A DNA stretch of 64,000 nucleotides. Source: Marinobacter bohaiensis (GTDB lineage: Bacteria > Pseudomonadota > Gammaproteobacteria > Pseudomonadales > Oleiphilaceae). The position numbers were made by a program, and so were the translations under genes. Positions within the stretch are counted from its first letter, which is position 1; every line of letters begins with the position of its first letter. This document shows positions 40,380 to 50,353 of this stretch, in pieces. The DNA is taken from positions 166,208 through 230,207 of the forward strand of contig NZ_QGEH01000005.1 of NCBI RefSeq assembly GCF_003258515.1. Reading direction: 5' to 3'. The notes beneath the pieces are model-generated. The model saw only the letters and a list, made by a program, of their open reading frames with translations. It did not search any database and had not been told where the DNA came from.

Positions 40380-42050
40380 ATGACCGGACACGCACCCATC
40401 AAGGGCTCGGATCTTTTCGTTAAGGCACTGGAAGAGGAAAAGGTGGAGTACATCTTCGCCGTACCCGGGGAAGAAAACCTGGACCTGCTGGAATCAATCC
40501 GCAACTCCAGCATTCGCCTGATTCTCAATCGCCACGAGCAGGCCGCCGGTTTCATGGCCGCCACCTATGGCCGCCTCACCGGACGCGTGGGGGTCTGCCT
40601 GTCGACGCTCGGACCCGGCGCCACCAACCTGGTCACCGCCGCCGCCTACGCCCAGCTTGGCGCCATGCCCATGCTGATGATTTCCGGCCAGAAGCCCATC
40701 AAGTCGTCGAAGCAGGGGCTGTTCCAGATCCTCGATGTGGTGGACCTGATGCGGCCGCTGACCAAGTACACCCGCCAGATCACCAACGCCAACACCATAC
40801 CGGCCAAGCTGCGCGAGGCGGTGCGCCTGGCCACCGAGGAGCGCCCGGGCGCCGTCCACCTGGAGCTGCCCGAGGACATCGCGGCGGAACACGCCGAGCC
40901 GGACACCCACATTTTCAGCCCCAGCGATGCCCGCCGCCCCACCGCCAGCAGCAAGAGTCTGCAACAGGCCTGTGACCTGATCCGCAAGGCGCGTCATCCG
41001 CTGATCATGATCGGCGCCGGCGCCAACCGGAAGCGGATCTCCAAAGCGTTGATCCACCTGGTCGAGGCCACCGGCATTCCCTTTTTCACCACCCAGATGG
41101 GCAAGGGCGTGGTGGACGAACGCCACCCGCGCTACCTGGGCAACGCGGCCCTGTCCGACGGCGACTTCGTGCACTGCGCCATCGACCACGCCGATCTGGT
41201 GGTCAACGTCGGTCACGACGTGGTGGAGAAGCCTCCGTTCTTCATGCATCCCGGCGGCAAGCAGGTCATCCACGTGAACTTCAGCCCGGCGGACGTGGAC
41301 CCGGTCTACTTTCCGCAGCACGAAGTCGTGGGCGACATCGCCAACAGCGTGGAGTGGCTGGCCGAGCACTGCGGCGCCTGCGAGCACCACGACTTCGCCG
41401 AATTCATGCGGGTCAAGCAGTCGGTGGAAAACCACCTGGAAGAACGGGTCGATTCGGACGCCTTCCCGGTGCTGCCCCAGCGCATTGTCGCCGACGTGCG
41501 TCAGGTCATGCCCGACGACGGCATCATTGCCCTGGACAACGGCATGTACAAGATCTGGTTCGCCCGCAACTACAAGGCCTACGACAACAACACCGTGCTG
41601 CTGGATAACGCCCTGGCCTCCATGGGCGCCGGCCTGCCCAGCGCCATGGCCGCCGCCATGCTCTACCCGGACAAGAAAATCATGGCGATCTGCGGCGACG
41701 GCGGCTTCATGATGAACAGCCAGGAGATGGAAACGGCGGTGCGCCTGAACCTCAACATCGTGGTGTTGCTGATCAACGACAGCGCCTACGGCATGATCAA
41801 GTGGAAACAGGCACAGGACGGCTTTGAATCGTTCGGCCTGGATTACGGCAACCCGGATTTCGTCCGCTACGCCGAATCCTATGGCGCCACCGGCCATCGT
41901 ATCGAGAGCGCCGACGAGTTAGCGCCCACCCTCGCCAAAGCCCTTGATAAAGGCGGCGTCCACTTGGTGGATGTGCCGGTGGATTACAGCGAGAACGAGC
42001 GTGTCTTCAATCAGGAACTGAAGGCGCTCACCTGCGACCGGACCGACTAA
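40380..42050 (+). CDS. Acetolactate synthase large subunit-like ThDP enzyme (AlsS type)
   Basis: A 556-residue ThDP enzyme. The catalytic Glu lies in NRHEQAAGFMAATYGRLTGR, the central NAD/FAD-like domain is about 200-330, and the ThDP motif GDGGFMMNSQEMETAVRLNL ends in ...LLINDSAYGMIKW. No IlvN-like regulatory subunit or acetolactate decarboxylase gene is adjacent, so a stand-alone AlsS-like role is likely, though other ThDP decarboxylase activity is possible. GGGAG upstream of the ATG. Confidence 0.88.
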   Translation: MTGHAPIKGSDLFVKALEEEKVEYIFAVPGEENLDLLESIRNSSIRLILNRHEQAAGFMAATYGRLTGRVGVCLSTLGPGATNLVTAAAYAQLGAMPMLMISGQKPIKSSKQGLFQILDVVDLMRPLTKYTRQITNANTIPAKLREAVRLATEERPGAVHLELPEDIAAEHAEPDTHIFSPSDARRPTASSKSLQQACDLIRKARHPLIMIGAGANRKRISKALIHLVEATGIPFFTTQMGKGVVDERHPRYLGNAALSDGDFVHCAIDHADLVVNVGHDVVEKPPFFMHPGGKQVIHVNFSPADVDPVYFPQHEVVGDIANSVEWLAEHCGACEHHDFAEFMRVKQSVENHLEERVDSDAFPVLPQRIVADVRQVMPDDGIIALDNGMYKIWFARNYKAYDNNTVLLDNALASMGAGLPSAMAAAMLYPDKKIMAICGDGGFMMNSQEMETAVRLNLNIVVLLINDSAYGMIKWKQAQDGFESFGLDYGNPDFVRYAESYGATGHRIESADELAPTLAKALDKGGVHLVDVPVDYSENERVFNQELKALTCDRTD

Positions 42051-42105
42051 TCTGGTTGCGGTTTATATTTCGGCAATCACCTATGCGGTAATGGCTTCAT
42101 CCGCG

Positions 42106-42123
42106 GTGGCGATTTTCTATACT
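42106..42123 (+). promoter_or_regulatory. RpoS-like -10 block upstream of the aminotransferase gene
   Basis: GTGGCGATTTTCTATACT is identical over 18 bases to the block before cfa (20545-20562). It lies 122 bases before the start codon. The rest of this 194-base gap shows no other signal. Confidence 0.6.
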
Positions 42124-42244
42124 GGTTCTGGAACCGCTGAACAGGCACCGGCGTCCCTCGATGGACGCTGCGTGCCACAGCAGGCCGTCTCGGTGCCTGT
42201 TTGGAGATTCCTTCGGAATCACGCCCCACACAAAGACCGGAGCC

Positions 42245-43540
42245 ATGGACATACAAACCGACCACCGCTATGCCATCAACCTGAACGTTCGCGGTATTCA
42301 GCCGTCCGCCACCCTGCGCATCAACGAACTGAGCAACCACCTGCGCCAGCAGGGACGCGACATCATCAAACTGGGCCTGGGCCAGTCGCCGTTCCCGGTG
42401 CCCGAGCGGGTCACCGAAGCCCTGCGCGAGCACGCCGCCGAAAAGGACTACCTGCCAGTCAAAGGCCTCAAGGGCCTGCGCGAATCCATCTCCGGCTACA
42501 TCAACCGAAGCCAGCATGCCCGCTCCACCTGGGAAGACGTCCTCATTGGCCCGGGCTCCAAGGAGCTGCTGTTCATCCTGCAGCTGGCCTATTACGGCGA
42601 TCTGCTGATCCCTCGCCCGAGCTGGGTATCCTACGCACCCCAGGCACGCATCATCGGCCGCTCGGTGCACTGGCTGCCGACCCACGCCGAGAACAACTGG
42701 CAGCTGACCGCCGAGGAGCTGGACATCATCTGCCGCGACGATCCGACCCGGCCACGTATCCTGATCCTCAACTACCCGTCCAACCCGACCGGTTGCACCT
42801 ACACCGACGAGCAACTGCTGGCCATCGCCAACGTGGCGCGCAAGTACCGCATCATCCTGCTGTCGGATGAAATCTACGGGGAAGTGCATTTCGAGGGCAA
42901 GCACAAGTCCATCGCCCGCTACTACCCCGAGGGCACCATCATCAGCACGGGCCTGAGCAAGTGGGCCGGCGCCGGCGGCTGGCGCCTGGGCTGTTTCGTG
43001 TTCCCGGAAGAGCTCCGGCCGCTGCAGGACGCCATGGCCATCATCGCCAGCGAGACCTTCACCTCCACCGCCTCGCCCATACAGCACGCCGCCATTACCG
43101 CGTTTAACGGCGGCGAGGACATCGACGAGTACCTGAAGCAGTCGCGCCGGGTATTGAAGGTGCTGGGTGAATACCTGCACCGGCGCCTGGAGGCCATGAA
43201 CATCTGGTGTCAGAAACCCCAGGGCGGTTTTTACCTGTTCCCGGATTTCTGCGAGTACCGGGACGCGCTGGCCGACCACGACATCAAGACCAGCGCCGCG
43301 CTGTGCAAGGCCCTGCTCGAGGACACCGGCATCGCCATCCTGCCGGCCAGCGACTTCGGTTTCGTGCCGGACAAGCTGAGTGCGCGCCTGGCGTTCGTCG
43401 ACTTCGACGGCAGCGAAGCCCTGCGCCTGGCCGGCAACGACTTCGCCGACCGCGACCTGGACGACGCGTTCATCGACCAGGCCTGCCCGCGCCTGATCCT
43501 GGCCATGGACAAGCTGGAGCAGTGGCTCAAGGCTCTCTGA
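42245..43540 (+). CDS. Class I/II PLP aminotransferase
   Basis: A 431-residue fold-type I aminotransferase. The PLP lysine is K239 in STGLSKWAGAGGWRLG, with NYPSNPTG at about 176-183 (N180 contacts PLP), DEIYGEV and the C-terminal RLAFVDFDGSEAL with the carboxylate Arg. It resembles aspartate/aromatic aminotransferases; given the nearby aroG and pheA genes an aromatic substrate is possible but unproven. CGGAG close before the ATG. The promoter shares an 18-base block with cfa. Confidence 0.9.
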   Translation: MDIQTDHRYAINLNVRGIQPSATLRINELSNHLRQQGRDIIKLGLGQSPFPVPERVTEALREHAAEKDYLPVKGLKGLRESISGYINRSQHARSTWEDVLIGPGSKELLFILQLAYYGDLLIPRPSWVSYAPQARIIGRSVHWLPTHAENNWQLTAEELDIICRDDPTRPRILILNYPSNPTGCTYTDEQLLAIANVARKYRIILLSDEIYGEVHFEGKHKSIARYYPEGTIISTGLSKWAGAGGWRLGCFVFPEELRPLQDAMAIIASETFTSTASPIQHAAITAFNGGEDIDEYLKQSRRVLKVLGEYLHRRLEAMNIWCQKPQGGFYLFPDFCEYRDALADHDIKTSAALCKALLEDTGIAILPASDFGFVPDKLSARLAFVDFDGSEALRLAGNDFADRDLDDAFIDQACPRLILAMDKLEQWLKAL

Positions 43541-43562
43541 CGCCGACCGTTTGCGTCGAATC

Positions 43563-43596
43563 GCCGGCGGGATCGGTCATCCCGGATCCCGCCGGC
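43563..43596. terminator. 12-bp inverted repeat after the aminotransferase gene
   Basis: Perfect GCCGGCGGGATC / GATCCCGCCGGC with a 10-base loop and no T-run. Possible terminator or mRNA end structure. Confidence 0.5.
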
Positions 43597-43677
43597 ATTG
43601 TGCCTGCCACCCCTGGCAGGCATGCTTGTTCCCACCACGCTATCCCGATAACCGCGCAACTATCGAAGGAAACTCTC

Positions 43678-44478
43678 GTGTCCCTGTCCGACATTGCCGA
43701 TTTTGCCGAGCAGATCGCCCGCCAGGCCGGCGAACTGATCGCCCGAGAACGCAGCGAGAACACGCTGCGCACCGACTACAAGGACCAGACCGAACTGGTC
43801 ACCCACGCTGACGTGATGGCCGACGAGCTTATCGCCAAGGCCATCCGCGAGCGCTTTCCCGACCACCGCATCCTGTCCGAGGAAACCGCGCCAGACCGGA
43901 GCCAGGCGGAGAACCTGGACACCCCCCTGTGGATCGTCGACCCGATCGACGGCACCGTGAATTACGCCTACGGCCATCCCCAGGTGGCTGTGTCCATCGC
44001 CTACGCCGAACGCGGCCGGGTACGGGTGGGCGTGGTGCACGCGCCCTTCTCCGGCGAGACCTTCCGCGGCATTCTCGGCGACGGCGCTACCCTCAATGGC
44101 CAGCCGATTCGTAACAGCGGCGCCGACACCCCGCGCCAAGCGCTGTTCGCCACCGGCTTCCCCTACACCAAGGACGCCCTGGCACCGCTCCTGCGCCGGC
44201 TCGACGCCATGATCCACAACTGCCGTGACCTGCGGCGGATCGGCTCAGCGGCGCTGGATATCTGCTGGGTGGCGGCGGGACGCCTGGACGCCTACTACGA
44301 GAGCGTCAGTCCCTGGGATTTCGCGGCGGCGCGGGTGATCGCGCTGGAGGCAGGGGCCCGCTGCGGGCACTTCAACACCGTGCCGGAAGGCTATCCGGAC
44401 GACCTGTGGGGTCAGGATATCCTGATCAGCGCCCCCGCCCTGTTCGACGACCTGCAGGCGCTACTGCACAACGCCTGA
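43678..44478 (+). CDS. Inositol-monophosphatase-family phosphatase
   Basis: A 266-residue enzyme with the metal residues E68/E69 (ILSEET), D88-P-I-D91-G-T and the later WD motif (SPWDFAAARVIALEAGA). Family members dephosphorylate inositol phosphate, histidinol phosphate or other small phosphates; which one is unclear. GTG start with AAGGA eight bases upstream. The 3' end overlaps the convergent solute-binding gene by 18 bases. Confidence 0.92.
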   Translation: MSLSDIADFAEQIARQAGELIARERSENTLRTDYKDQTELVTHADVMADELIAKAIRERFPDHRILSEETAPDRSQAENLDTPLWIVDPIDGTVNYAYGHPQVAVSIAYAERGRVRVGVVHAPFSGETFRGILGDGATLNGQPIRNSGADTPRQALFATGFPYTKDALAPLLRRLDAMIHNCRDLRRIGSAALDICWVAAGRLDAYYESVSPWDFAAARVIALEAGARCGHFNTVPEGYPDDLWGQDILISAPALFDDLQALLHNA

Positions 44479-45309
44479 CGGCTCAGCGTCACTCGCCGGC
44501 GCGCCGCGCACCGCCCGCTGGTCGGCGTAGATGGGGTTGAGCAGCCGCTCCAGCTCACCGCTGTCACGCATGGCGCGCAGTTCGCGGTCAAAGACCGTCA
44601 TCAGCTGCTTGCCCCGCTCGCCCTGGCGCCCGAACAGCAGGTGCAGGGATTCCCGGTGCAGGGGACGCGGATCGTGGGTAATGCCGTGCCACTGGGACTC
44701 CGGCAGGTTGGCGCGGATCATCCCGTAGCCAACCGCCCGGTCCTGCGGATAGAGATCGATGCGGCCGCGCAGCAGCAGACGCAGGTTGGCCGCATCGTCG
44801 GCAATGCGCTTGACGGCGATGGTGCCGCGCTGTTCAGCCCGCTCGAAGGAGCCTCCGTAGAAGTAGCCCAAGGTGGCGCCAATGGTCTGGTCGGCCAGAT
44901 CCGCCATGGAATCCCAGTCCAGAGACTCACCGTCGCGGTGGAAGAAGACCTGCTCGCCGCTGACAATGGGCAGGCTGCAGCGGTACTTCCGGGCCCGCTC
45001 CGTGGAGCAGTAGTAGGGCATCATCGCGTCCTGCTCGCCGGTGGCCACGAACTGGGCGTTGCGGGTCCAGGGAAAAACGCGGTAGCGGACCTCGTAGCCG
45101 GCCCGCGCAAAGGCGGTGCGAATGACATGGCCCAGGGGCCCGAAATCCGGCTTGGCGGAGTCGACATAGGGTTGCCAGTCCCCGGTGGCGATGCGCACGA
45201 TGCGATCGGCCGGCATCCCGCTGTCTTCAGCGTCGACCGTCGTCGCCACCAGCATCATGCCGGCGACGATCGCCAGAATCCTTGCACACGTCTGGAATAA
45301 TCCGGACAT
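44461..45309 (-). CDS. Periplasmic solute-binding protein (SBP family 3-like)
   Basis: A 282-residue secreted protein; the signal peptide ends near LVATTVDA. It has the two-lobed amino-acid-binding-protein pattern (RIATGDWQPYVDSAKPDFGP, then VIRTAFARAGYEVRYRVFPW, GEQDAMMPYYCSTER, ADLADQTIGATLGYFYGG). No permease or ATPase gene is adjacent, so it may be an orphan sensor-like binder. The ATG at 45309 has AAGGA upstream. The 150 bases upstream hold nothing clear. Confidence 0.85.
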   Translation of the reverse strand: MSGLFQTCARILAIVAGMMLVATTVDAEDSGMPADRIVRIATGDWQPYVDSAKPDFGPLGHVIRTAFARAGYEVRYRVFPWTRNAQFVATGEQDAMMPYYCSTERARKYRCSLPIVSGEQVFFHRDGESLDWDSMADLADQTIGATLGYFYGGSFERAEQRGTIAVKRIADDAANLRLLLRGRIDLYPQDRAVGYGMIRANLPESQWHGITHDPRPLHRESLHLLFGRQGERGKQLMTVFDRELRAMRDSGELERLLNPIYADQRAVRGAPASDAEPSGVVQ

Positions 45310-45463
45310 CCTGATCCTTTGCAGCGCTCGCCTCCTCCCTTGACCGGGACCCAATCGGGTGGCCGTCGCCCGGTCGCAACCGGTTTCCTGTCTTCGACCA
45401 CCCCGTTCAGTGTAGCGGCTTCACCAGGATCTGCGCCCGTAAAGACGACGAGGATGCCCTGGA

Positions 45464-46066
45464 TCAGGCCGGCTCAGCGACGCGCCAGATGCCCTGCTGG
45501 GTGGCATTCCAGAATTCGTCGAAGTGGGCATCCGGACGATGACTGAAGGACGAGCGGGTAAAGCGCTGGATGCGGCCTTCAATCAGGGTGATGTACCACT
45601 CTGCCGTACGGGCGGAACTGGTGGCCGGGCGCAAACCCTGGCGGATCTCGCCTTCCTTGATCACCTGGCGGGCCTGGGTTTCCAGGCGCTCGAAGAACTG
45701 GGAGGCACGCTGGCGCAGGGCCGAGTCCTCGCCCACCAGGGCATCGCCGGTCAGTACGCGGCACAGCCCCGGATTACGCTGGGCGAACACCAGTACCAGT
45801 TGGGCCAGATTACGCAGCCGCGCCTGGGCGTCTTCTTCATCCTGCAGGATGCGTTGGCAGCGGGAGAAGACCGTCTCTTCCACGAAGTCGATCAGGGCCT
45901 CGAACATCTTTTTCTTGCTGGGGAAGTGCCGGTACAGGGCGGCCTCGGTGACCCCCACCGAGCGCGCCAGCGCCGCAGTGGTTATCCGTGCATCGGGGTC
46001 GGTTTCCAGCATCTCGGCCAGAGTCTGCAGGATCCGCTCGCGGCGGCTCGGTGTTTTGTCTGTCAT
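45464..46066 (-). CDS. slmA: Nucleoid occlusion factor SlmA (TetR-type)
   Basis: A 200-residue TetR-fold protein. The HTH region RITTAALARSVGVTEAALYR is followed by HFPSKKKMFEALIDFVEETV and RCQRIL, which are typical of SlmA rather than of ordinary TetR repressors. SlmA bound to its chromosomal sites blocks FtsZ assembly over the nucleoid. It sits alone, upstream of the thiG terminator. Confidence 0.95.
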   Translation of the reverse strand: MTDKTPSRRERILQTLAEMLETDPDARITTAALARSVGVTEAALYRHFPSKKKMFEALIDFVEETVFSRCQRILQDEEDAQARLRNLAQLVLVFAQRNPGLCRVLTGDALVGEDSALRQRASQFFERLETQARQVIKEGEIRQGLRPATSSARTAEWYITLIEGRIQRFTRSSFSHRPDAHFDEFWNATQQGIWRVAEPA

Positions 46067-46195
46067 TCGGTAATTCCAGCTCCGAAAGATTATTGGGTCG
46101 TCTTTCAGGGGTCAGCGCTGAGCCCCGTTGTTATCGCTCTTTTCAGCGTTTGTCGTGATGGCCGCTCTTCGGCGACTTGTCCTCTTCATTAAAGA

Positions 46196-46215
46196 GCGGG
46201 GCCCGAAGGCCCCGC
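46196..46215 (-). terminator. Terminator of thiSG operon
   Basis: Minus strand GCGGGGCC, TTCG tetraloop, GGCCCCGC, then TCTTT, 22 bases after the thiG stop. Confidence 0.85.
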
Positions 46216-46236
46216 ACGTGAAAAGGATTAAGATTA

Positions 46237-47031
46237 TCAGAAAAAGGTGCCGTCGATCGGTGACGACGCGCTGGCGTAGGCCTTGCGCGGCATGCGGCCG
46301 GCCAGGTAGGCCTCACGGCCGGATTCGATGGCCAGCTTCATGGCGCGGGCCATGCGGATCGGGTCGCCGGCCTGGGCGATGGCGGTGTTCATCAGCACGC
46401 CGTCGCAGCCCAGCTCCATGGCAATGGTGGCGTCCGAAGCGGTGCCCACGCCGGCGTCCACCAGGATCGGCACCTCGGCGTTTTCCACGATCATGCGGAT
46501 GTTGTAGCGATTCTGGATGCCCAGCCCCGACCCGATCGGTGCGCCCAGCGGCATCACGGCGACGCAGCCCATCTCTTCTAGGCGCTTGGCCAGCAGCGGG
46601 TCGTCGCTGGTATACACCATCACGTCGAAACCGTCCTTGATCAGGGTCTCGGCGGCCTCCAGGGTTTCGGGCATGTTCGGATAGAGGGTCTTCTCTTCCC
46701 CCAGCACTTCCAGCTTGACCAGGTTGTGGCCGTCGAGCAGCTCCCGCGCCAGGCGGCAGGTCCGCACCGCATCCTTGGCGCTGTAGCAACCCGCGGTGTT
46801 GGGCAGGATCGTGTAGCGCTCCGGCGATACCGCATCCAGCAGGTTGGGCTCGTCCGGATTCTGGCCGATGTTGGTGCGGCGCACGGCCACGGTCACCATT
46901 TCCGCGCCGCTGGCTTCGATGGCCTGGCCGGTCTGTTCCAGGTCACGGTACTTCCCGGTGCCCACCAGCAGGCGCGAGGTGTAGGTTTGTCCGGCAATAA
47001 CCAGTGGTTTGTCCTGTTTCGGCTCGGTCAT
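46237..47031 (-). CDS. thiG: Thiazole synthase ThiG
   Basis: A 264-residue TIM barrel. The Schiff-base lysine is K106 in [17 protein letters not shown], with VRRTNIGQ at about 51-57 and [12 protein letters not shown] for phosphate binding. It builds the thiamine thiazole phosphate from DXP, dehydroglycine and ThiS thiocarboxylate. Downstream of thiS with a 77-base gap. Confidence 0.97.
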   Translation of the reverse strand: MTEPKQDKPLVIAGQTYTSRLLVGTGKYRDLEQTGQAIEASGAEMVTVAVRRTNIGQNPDEPNLLDAVSPERYTILPNTAGCYSAKDAVRTCRLARELLDGHNLVKLEVLGEEKTLYPNMPETLEAAETLIKDGFDVMVYTSDDPLLAKRLEEMGCVAVMPLGAPIGSGLGIQNRYNIRMIVENAEVPILVDAGVGTASDATIAMELGCDGVLMNTAIAQAGDPIRMARAMKLAIESGREAYLAGRMPRKAYASASSPIDGTFF

Positions 47032-47108
47032 AGTTCAGTCCTGATAACGGCGGACGCAGCCGCCGGTCGATGAATACACAGTCAATGGATTGCTCCGGGC
47101 GCGCCGGC

Positions 47109-47309
47109 TCAGCCCCCGCCGATGGCGTGGACCACCTCCACCCGGTCGCCAGCCTGCAGCCGGTGTTCGCCGTGGAGGCTGCGCGGGACGATGTCCTCGT
47201 TCACCTCCACCGCCAGCCGCTTGCCGGTCAGCTTGAGTTCGTCGATCAGTGTGGCCACGGTGGCGTTGTCCGCCAGATCGTGGGATTCACCGTTCAGTTG
47301 GATCAACAC
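47109..47309 (-). CDS. thiS: Sulfur carrier protein ThiS
   Basis: A 66-residue ubiquitin-like protein ending in the obligatory Gly-Gly (VVHAIGGG). GTG start with GGAGG nine bases upstream; both lie inside the 3' end of the DUF423 gene (23-base overlap). The C-terminal glycine carries the thiocarboxylate used by ThiG. Confidence 0.96.
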   Translation of the reverse strand: MLIQLNGESHDLADNATVATLIDELKLTGKRLAVEVNEDIVPRSLHGEHRLQAGDRVEVVHAIGGG

Positions 47310-47715
47310 GTTGATCGTCCTCCGGTTGTCGCTTGACGGCCGCGATCATCAGACAGACCCAGCCGATCATGAAACACAGGCCTCCGATCGGAGTGACCGG
47401 GCCCAGGGTCGTCCACTGCAGCAGCACCAGCCCGTACAGGCTGCCGCTGAACAGCACGATGCCCAGCACAAAGAAACCGCCGGCGAGGGTCAGCCAGCGC
47501 CGGCCCAGGCCCGCCAGCCCCAGCAGGGCCACGGCTAAAAGCCCCAGGGCGTGGTACATCTGGTAGGTGACGCCGGTCTGGAAGACCTCCAGGCTGCGGG
47601 GCGTCACCGACTGGCGCAGGCCATGCGCGCCAAAGGCTCCGGCCATAACCCCGGTCAGCGCGGCGAGAGCGCCCAACAACAGGGCCCAGCGCAGGATCCG
47701 GCGCTCAGCAGTCAC
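47287..47715 (-). CDS. DUF423 membrane protein
   Basis: A 142-residue protein with four membrane helices and the DUF423 signature GVMAGAFGAHGLR plus YQMYHALGLLAVALL. GTG start overlapping the apaH stop by 11 bases. Function unknown. Confidence 0.93.
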   Translation of the reverse strand: MTAERRILRWALLLGALAALTGVMAGAFGAHGLRQSVTPRSLEVFQTGVTYQMYHALGLLAVALLGLAGLGRRWLTLAGGFFVLGIVLFSGSLYGLVLLQWTTLGPVTPIGGLCFMIGWVCLMIAAVKRQPEDDQRVDPTER

Positions 47716-48505
47716 AGTGGATGCGCTCCCCGCTGTCCAGGTTCATCAGCGTGAGCTGCCCGCCCCACACGCAGCCGGTGTCCAGGGCGATGTAGCGGTC
47801 GATGCCGGTGCGCCCTTCCAGTGCCGCCCAGTGGCCGAAGATCACCCGGGTCCGGTCATCCCGCGGGAACCGGAACCAGGGCAGGAAGCCGTCCGGTCCG
47901 TTGGCGGCGGCATCCTTGGTCAGCAGATCCAGGCGGCCGTCCTCGGCGATAAAGCGCATGCGGGTGAAGTAGTTGGTGATCACCCGCCAGCGGTCCATGC
48001 CGGTCAGCCCGTCCGACCAGCCGGCCGGCTCATTGCCGTACATCTCGCGGAAATAACCGGCGGGGTCGGGGCTCTGCAACACCGACTCCAGCTCCCGGGC
48101 GTAATCCATGGCCTCGGGCACCGTCCAGATGTGAGGCAACCCGGCGTGGCTCATGAACACATCGCGACGCTCGTCATAGACCGCCAGGTTCTGGCGCCGC
48201 AGCCAGTCGGTCAGATAGACGGCGTCCTCGGCGTCGAGGATTTCCTGCAACGTGTCCTTGCGCTTGACCGAATGGCCACCCAAGGCCACCGCCAGCAGGT
48301 GCAGGTCATGATTGCCCAGCACCACGCGGGCGGAGGGCCCCAGGCTCTCGATGAAACGCAGCGTGGCCAGGGACGACGGCCCCCGGTTGATCAGGTCCCC
48401 CGCCACCCAGAGGCAGTCCCGCGATGGTGAAAAATCCACCTTGTCGAGGACGTCGATCAGGCGCTCATAGCAACCCTGGATGTCGCCTACGGCATAGTCG
48501 GTCAT
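47705..48505 (-). CDS. apaH: Symmetrical Ap4A hydrolase
   Basis: A 266-residue calcineurin-like phosphoesterase with the metal motifs GDIQGCY, GDLINRGP and GNHD, then FMSHAGLPHIW and FGHWAALEG. It splits Ap4A to two ADP and also removes Np4 caps from RNA. It follows rsmA by 62 bases, the usual gammaproteobacterial order. Confidence 0.96.
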   Translation of the reverse strand: MTDYAVGDIQGCYERLIDVLDKVDFSPSRDCLWVAGDLINRGPSSLATLRFIESLGPSARVVLGNHDLHLLAVALGGHSVKRKDTLQEILDAEDAVYLTDWLRRQNLAVYDERRDVFMSHAGLPHIWTVPEAMDYARELESVLQSPDPAGYFREMYGNEPAGWSDGLTGMDRWRVITNYFTRMRFIAEDGRLDLLTKDAAANGPDGFLPWFRFPRDDRTRVIFGHWAALEGRTGIDRYIALDTGCVWGGQLTLMNLDSGERIHCDC

Positions 48506-48567
48506 GATGCGGTTGTATCGGTTCTGGTTCGGTGTTGTCGATTCGGGGTCGGCGATTCCGGCCCGGG

Positions 48568-49359
48568 TTACTGCCCGGCCAGATGATCGGCAATCCGGAC
48601 ATAATCCTGCAGCGCCAGGTTTTCCGGCCGCAAGCCGTCATCAATCCCCAGTGACTGCAGCTGGTCAGCGCTGACCAACCCGCCCAGCGCCTTGCGCAGC
48701 GTCTTGCGCCGGGCATTGAAGGCCGTCCTCACCACCGACTGTAACAGCTTCAGGTCCTGCGTCGGAAACGGCAGCTCCCGGTGCGGCACCAGGCGGACGA
48801 TGGCCGAATCCACCTTGGGGGCCGGCTTGAACGCGCCCGGCCCGACGTCGAACAGCGGCTGCACCTGGCAGAAATACTGGGCCATGATGCCCAGGCGTCC
48901 GTAGTGCCGGTCCCCCGGCACCGCCGCCAGCCGCTGCACCACTTCTTTCTGCAGCATGAAGTGCATGTCCTGCACCACACCGGCCTGCCCCAGCAGGTGG
49001 AAGATCAGGGGCGTGGAGATGTTGTACGGCAGGTTGCCGACGATCCGCAGCGGTTTGTCCGCCGCCAGTTCGGCGAAATCAAACTTGAGCGCGTCCGCCT
49101 CGTGAATGCGGAACTCCGGGTAATTGAAAAACTTGGTCCGCAGCACCGGAATCAGGTCGCGGTCCAGCTCCACTACCTGCAGCGCCGGATTGACCGACAA
49201 CAGCTCCTCGGTCAGCGCGCCCAGCCCCGGACCGATCTCGATCATGACGTCGTCAGGGCGGGGATGGATCGCACTGACGATGCGCTCGATCACGCCCGGA
49301 TCGTGCAGGAAATTCTGGCCGAAGCGTTTGCGGGCCTGATGGCCGGCCGGTTTAGACAT
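48568..49359 (-). CDS. rsmA: 16S rRNA A1518/A1519 dimethyltransferase
   Basis: A 263-residue KsgA with [15 protein letters not shown] at the N-terminus, SAM motif [12 protein letters not shown] and catalytic NLPYNIS. The start is the MSKP ATG overlapping the pdxA stop by 8 bases; the frame upstream lies inside pdxA and is not used. It methylates helix 45 late in 30S assembly. Confidence 0.97.
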   Translation of the reverse strand: MSKPAGHQARKRFGQNFLHDPGVIERIVSAIHPRPDDVMIEIGPGLGALTEELLSVNPALQVVELDRDLIPVLRTKFFNYPEFRIHEADALKFDFAELAADKPLRIVGNLPYNISTPLIFHLLGQAGVVQDMHFMLQKEVVQRLAAVPGDRHYGRLGIMAQYFCQVQPLFDVGPGAFKPAPKVDSAIVRLVPHRELPFPTQDLKLLQSVVRTAFNARRKTLRKALGGLVSADQLQSLGIDDGLRPENLALQDYVRIADHLAGQ

Positions 49360-50353
49360 GGTTCTGTTCCCGGCGACAATGCGCCATCTCGATTGCGGTG
49401 TTAATGGCGGTGCGCAGGCTGCCCGCATCGGCGGTGCCCTTACCGGCCAGGTCCAGGGCGGTGCCGTGGTCCACGGAGGTGCGGACGATGGGCAGCCCCA
49501 GGGTGATGTTGACGGCGTTGCCGAAGCCCTTGAACTTGAGCACCGGCAGGCCCTGATCGTGGTACATGGCCAGCACGGCGTCGGTCTGATTGAGCCAGTG
49601 GGGCGTGAACAGGGTGTCCGCCGGCAGCGGACCGGTCAGGGTCATGCCCTCCTGGCGCAGGTCCGCCAGGGTCGGCTCGATCACGTCCAGCTCTTCACGT
49701 CCCAGATGACCGCCTTCCCCAGCATGGGGATTAAGGCCGGCCACCAGGATGCGCGGGTCCGGGAGCCCGAAGAATGTCTGCAAATCGCGGTGCAGGATAC
49801 GCGTCACCTGGCTCAGGCGCTTGGGCGTGATGGCCGCCGCCACGTCCTTGAGCGGCAGGTGGGTGGTGACCAGCGCCACCCGCAGGCCTTCGGTGGCCAA
49901 CATCATCACCACCCGGTCAACGCCGCACAGGTCCTGCAGGAATTCGGTGTGACCGCTGAAGGCGATACCGGCGTCGTTGATCACGCCCTTGTGCACCGGG
50001 GCCGTCACCATGCCATCGAAAGTGCCGTCCAGGCAGCCGCGGGCGGCGGTTTCCAGCGTGGCCAAGACATAGCGGCTGTTGTCGACGTCGAGCCGCCCGG
50101 CCTCGCGGCTCTGCAAGCCCGGCACCGTCAGCACTGACAGCTGGCGGGCGCCGGTCGCCGCCGGCTCACCCGGGCGCCAGTCGTGCAGGGAAACGGTCAG
50201 CCCCAGGAGCGAGGCACGGCTTTCCAGCAGGGCCCGGTCGGCCACCACCACCAGACCCGCCGACCGCTCGCGCTGGGCGATCTGCAGGCACAGGTCCGGC
50301 CCGATGCCGGCGGGCTCGCCAGCGGTCAGGGCCAGGGTCAGCGGCTTGCTCAT
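49352..50353 (-). CDS. pdxA: 4-hydroxythreonine-4-phosphate dehydrogenase
   Basis: A 333-residue Pdx[16 protein letters not shown] start, [20 protein letters not shown], the metal His at TTHLPL and [10 protein letters not shown]. It acts in the DXP-dependent vitamin B6 route. ATGA overlap with surA upstream, 8-base overlap with rsmA downstream. Confidence 0.97.
   Translation of the reverse strand: MSKPLTLALTAGEPAGIGPDLCLQIAQRERSAGLVVVADRALLESRASLLGLTVSLHDWRPGEPAATGARQLSVLTVPGLQSREAGRLDVDNSRYVLATLETAARGCLDGTFDGMVTAPVHKGVINDAGIAFSGHTEFLQDLCGVDRVVMMLATEGLRVALVTTHLPLKDVAAAITPKRLSQVTRILHRDLQTFFGLPDPRILVAGLNPHAGEGGHLGREELDVIEPTLADLRQEGMTLTGPLPADTLFTPHWLNQTDAVLAMYHDQGLPVLKFKGFGNAVNITLGLPIVRTSVDHGTALDLAGKGTADAGSLRTAINTAIEMAHCRREQNHV

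Noticed and set aside
49360..49428. Longer rsmA start upstream of MSKP
   Set aside because: It lies inside pdxA, adds residues unlike KsgA, and the MSKP ATG fits the usual length.
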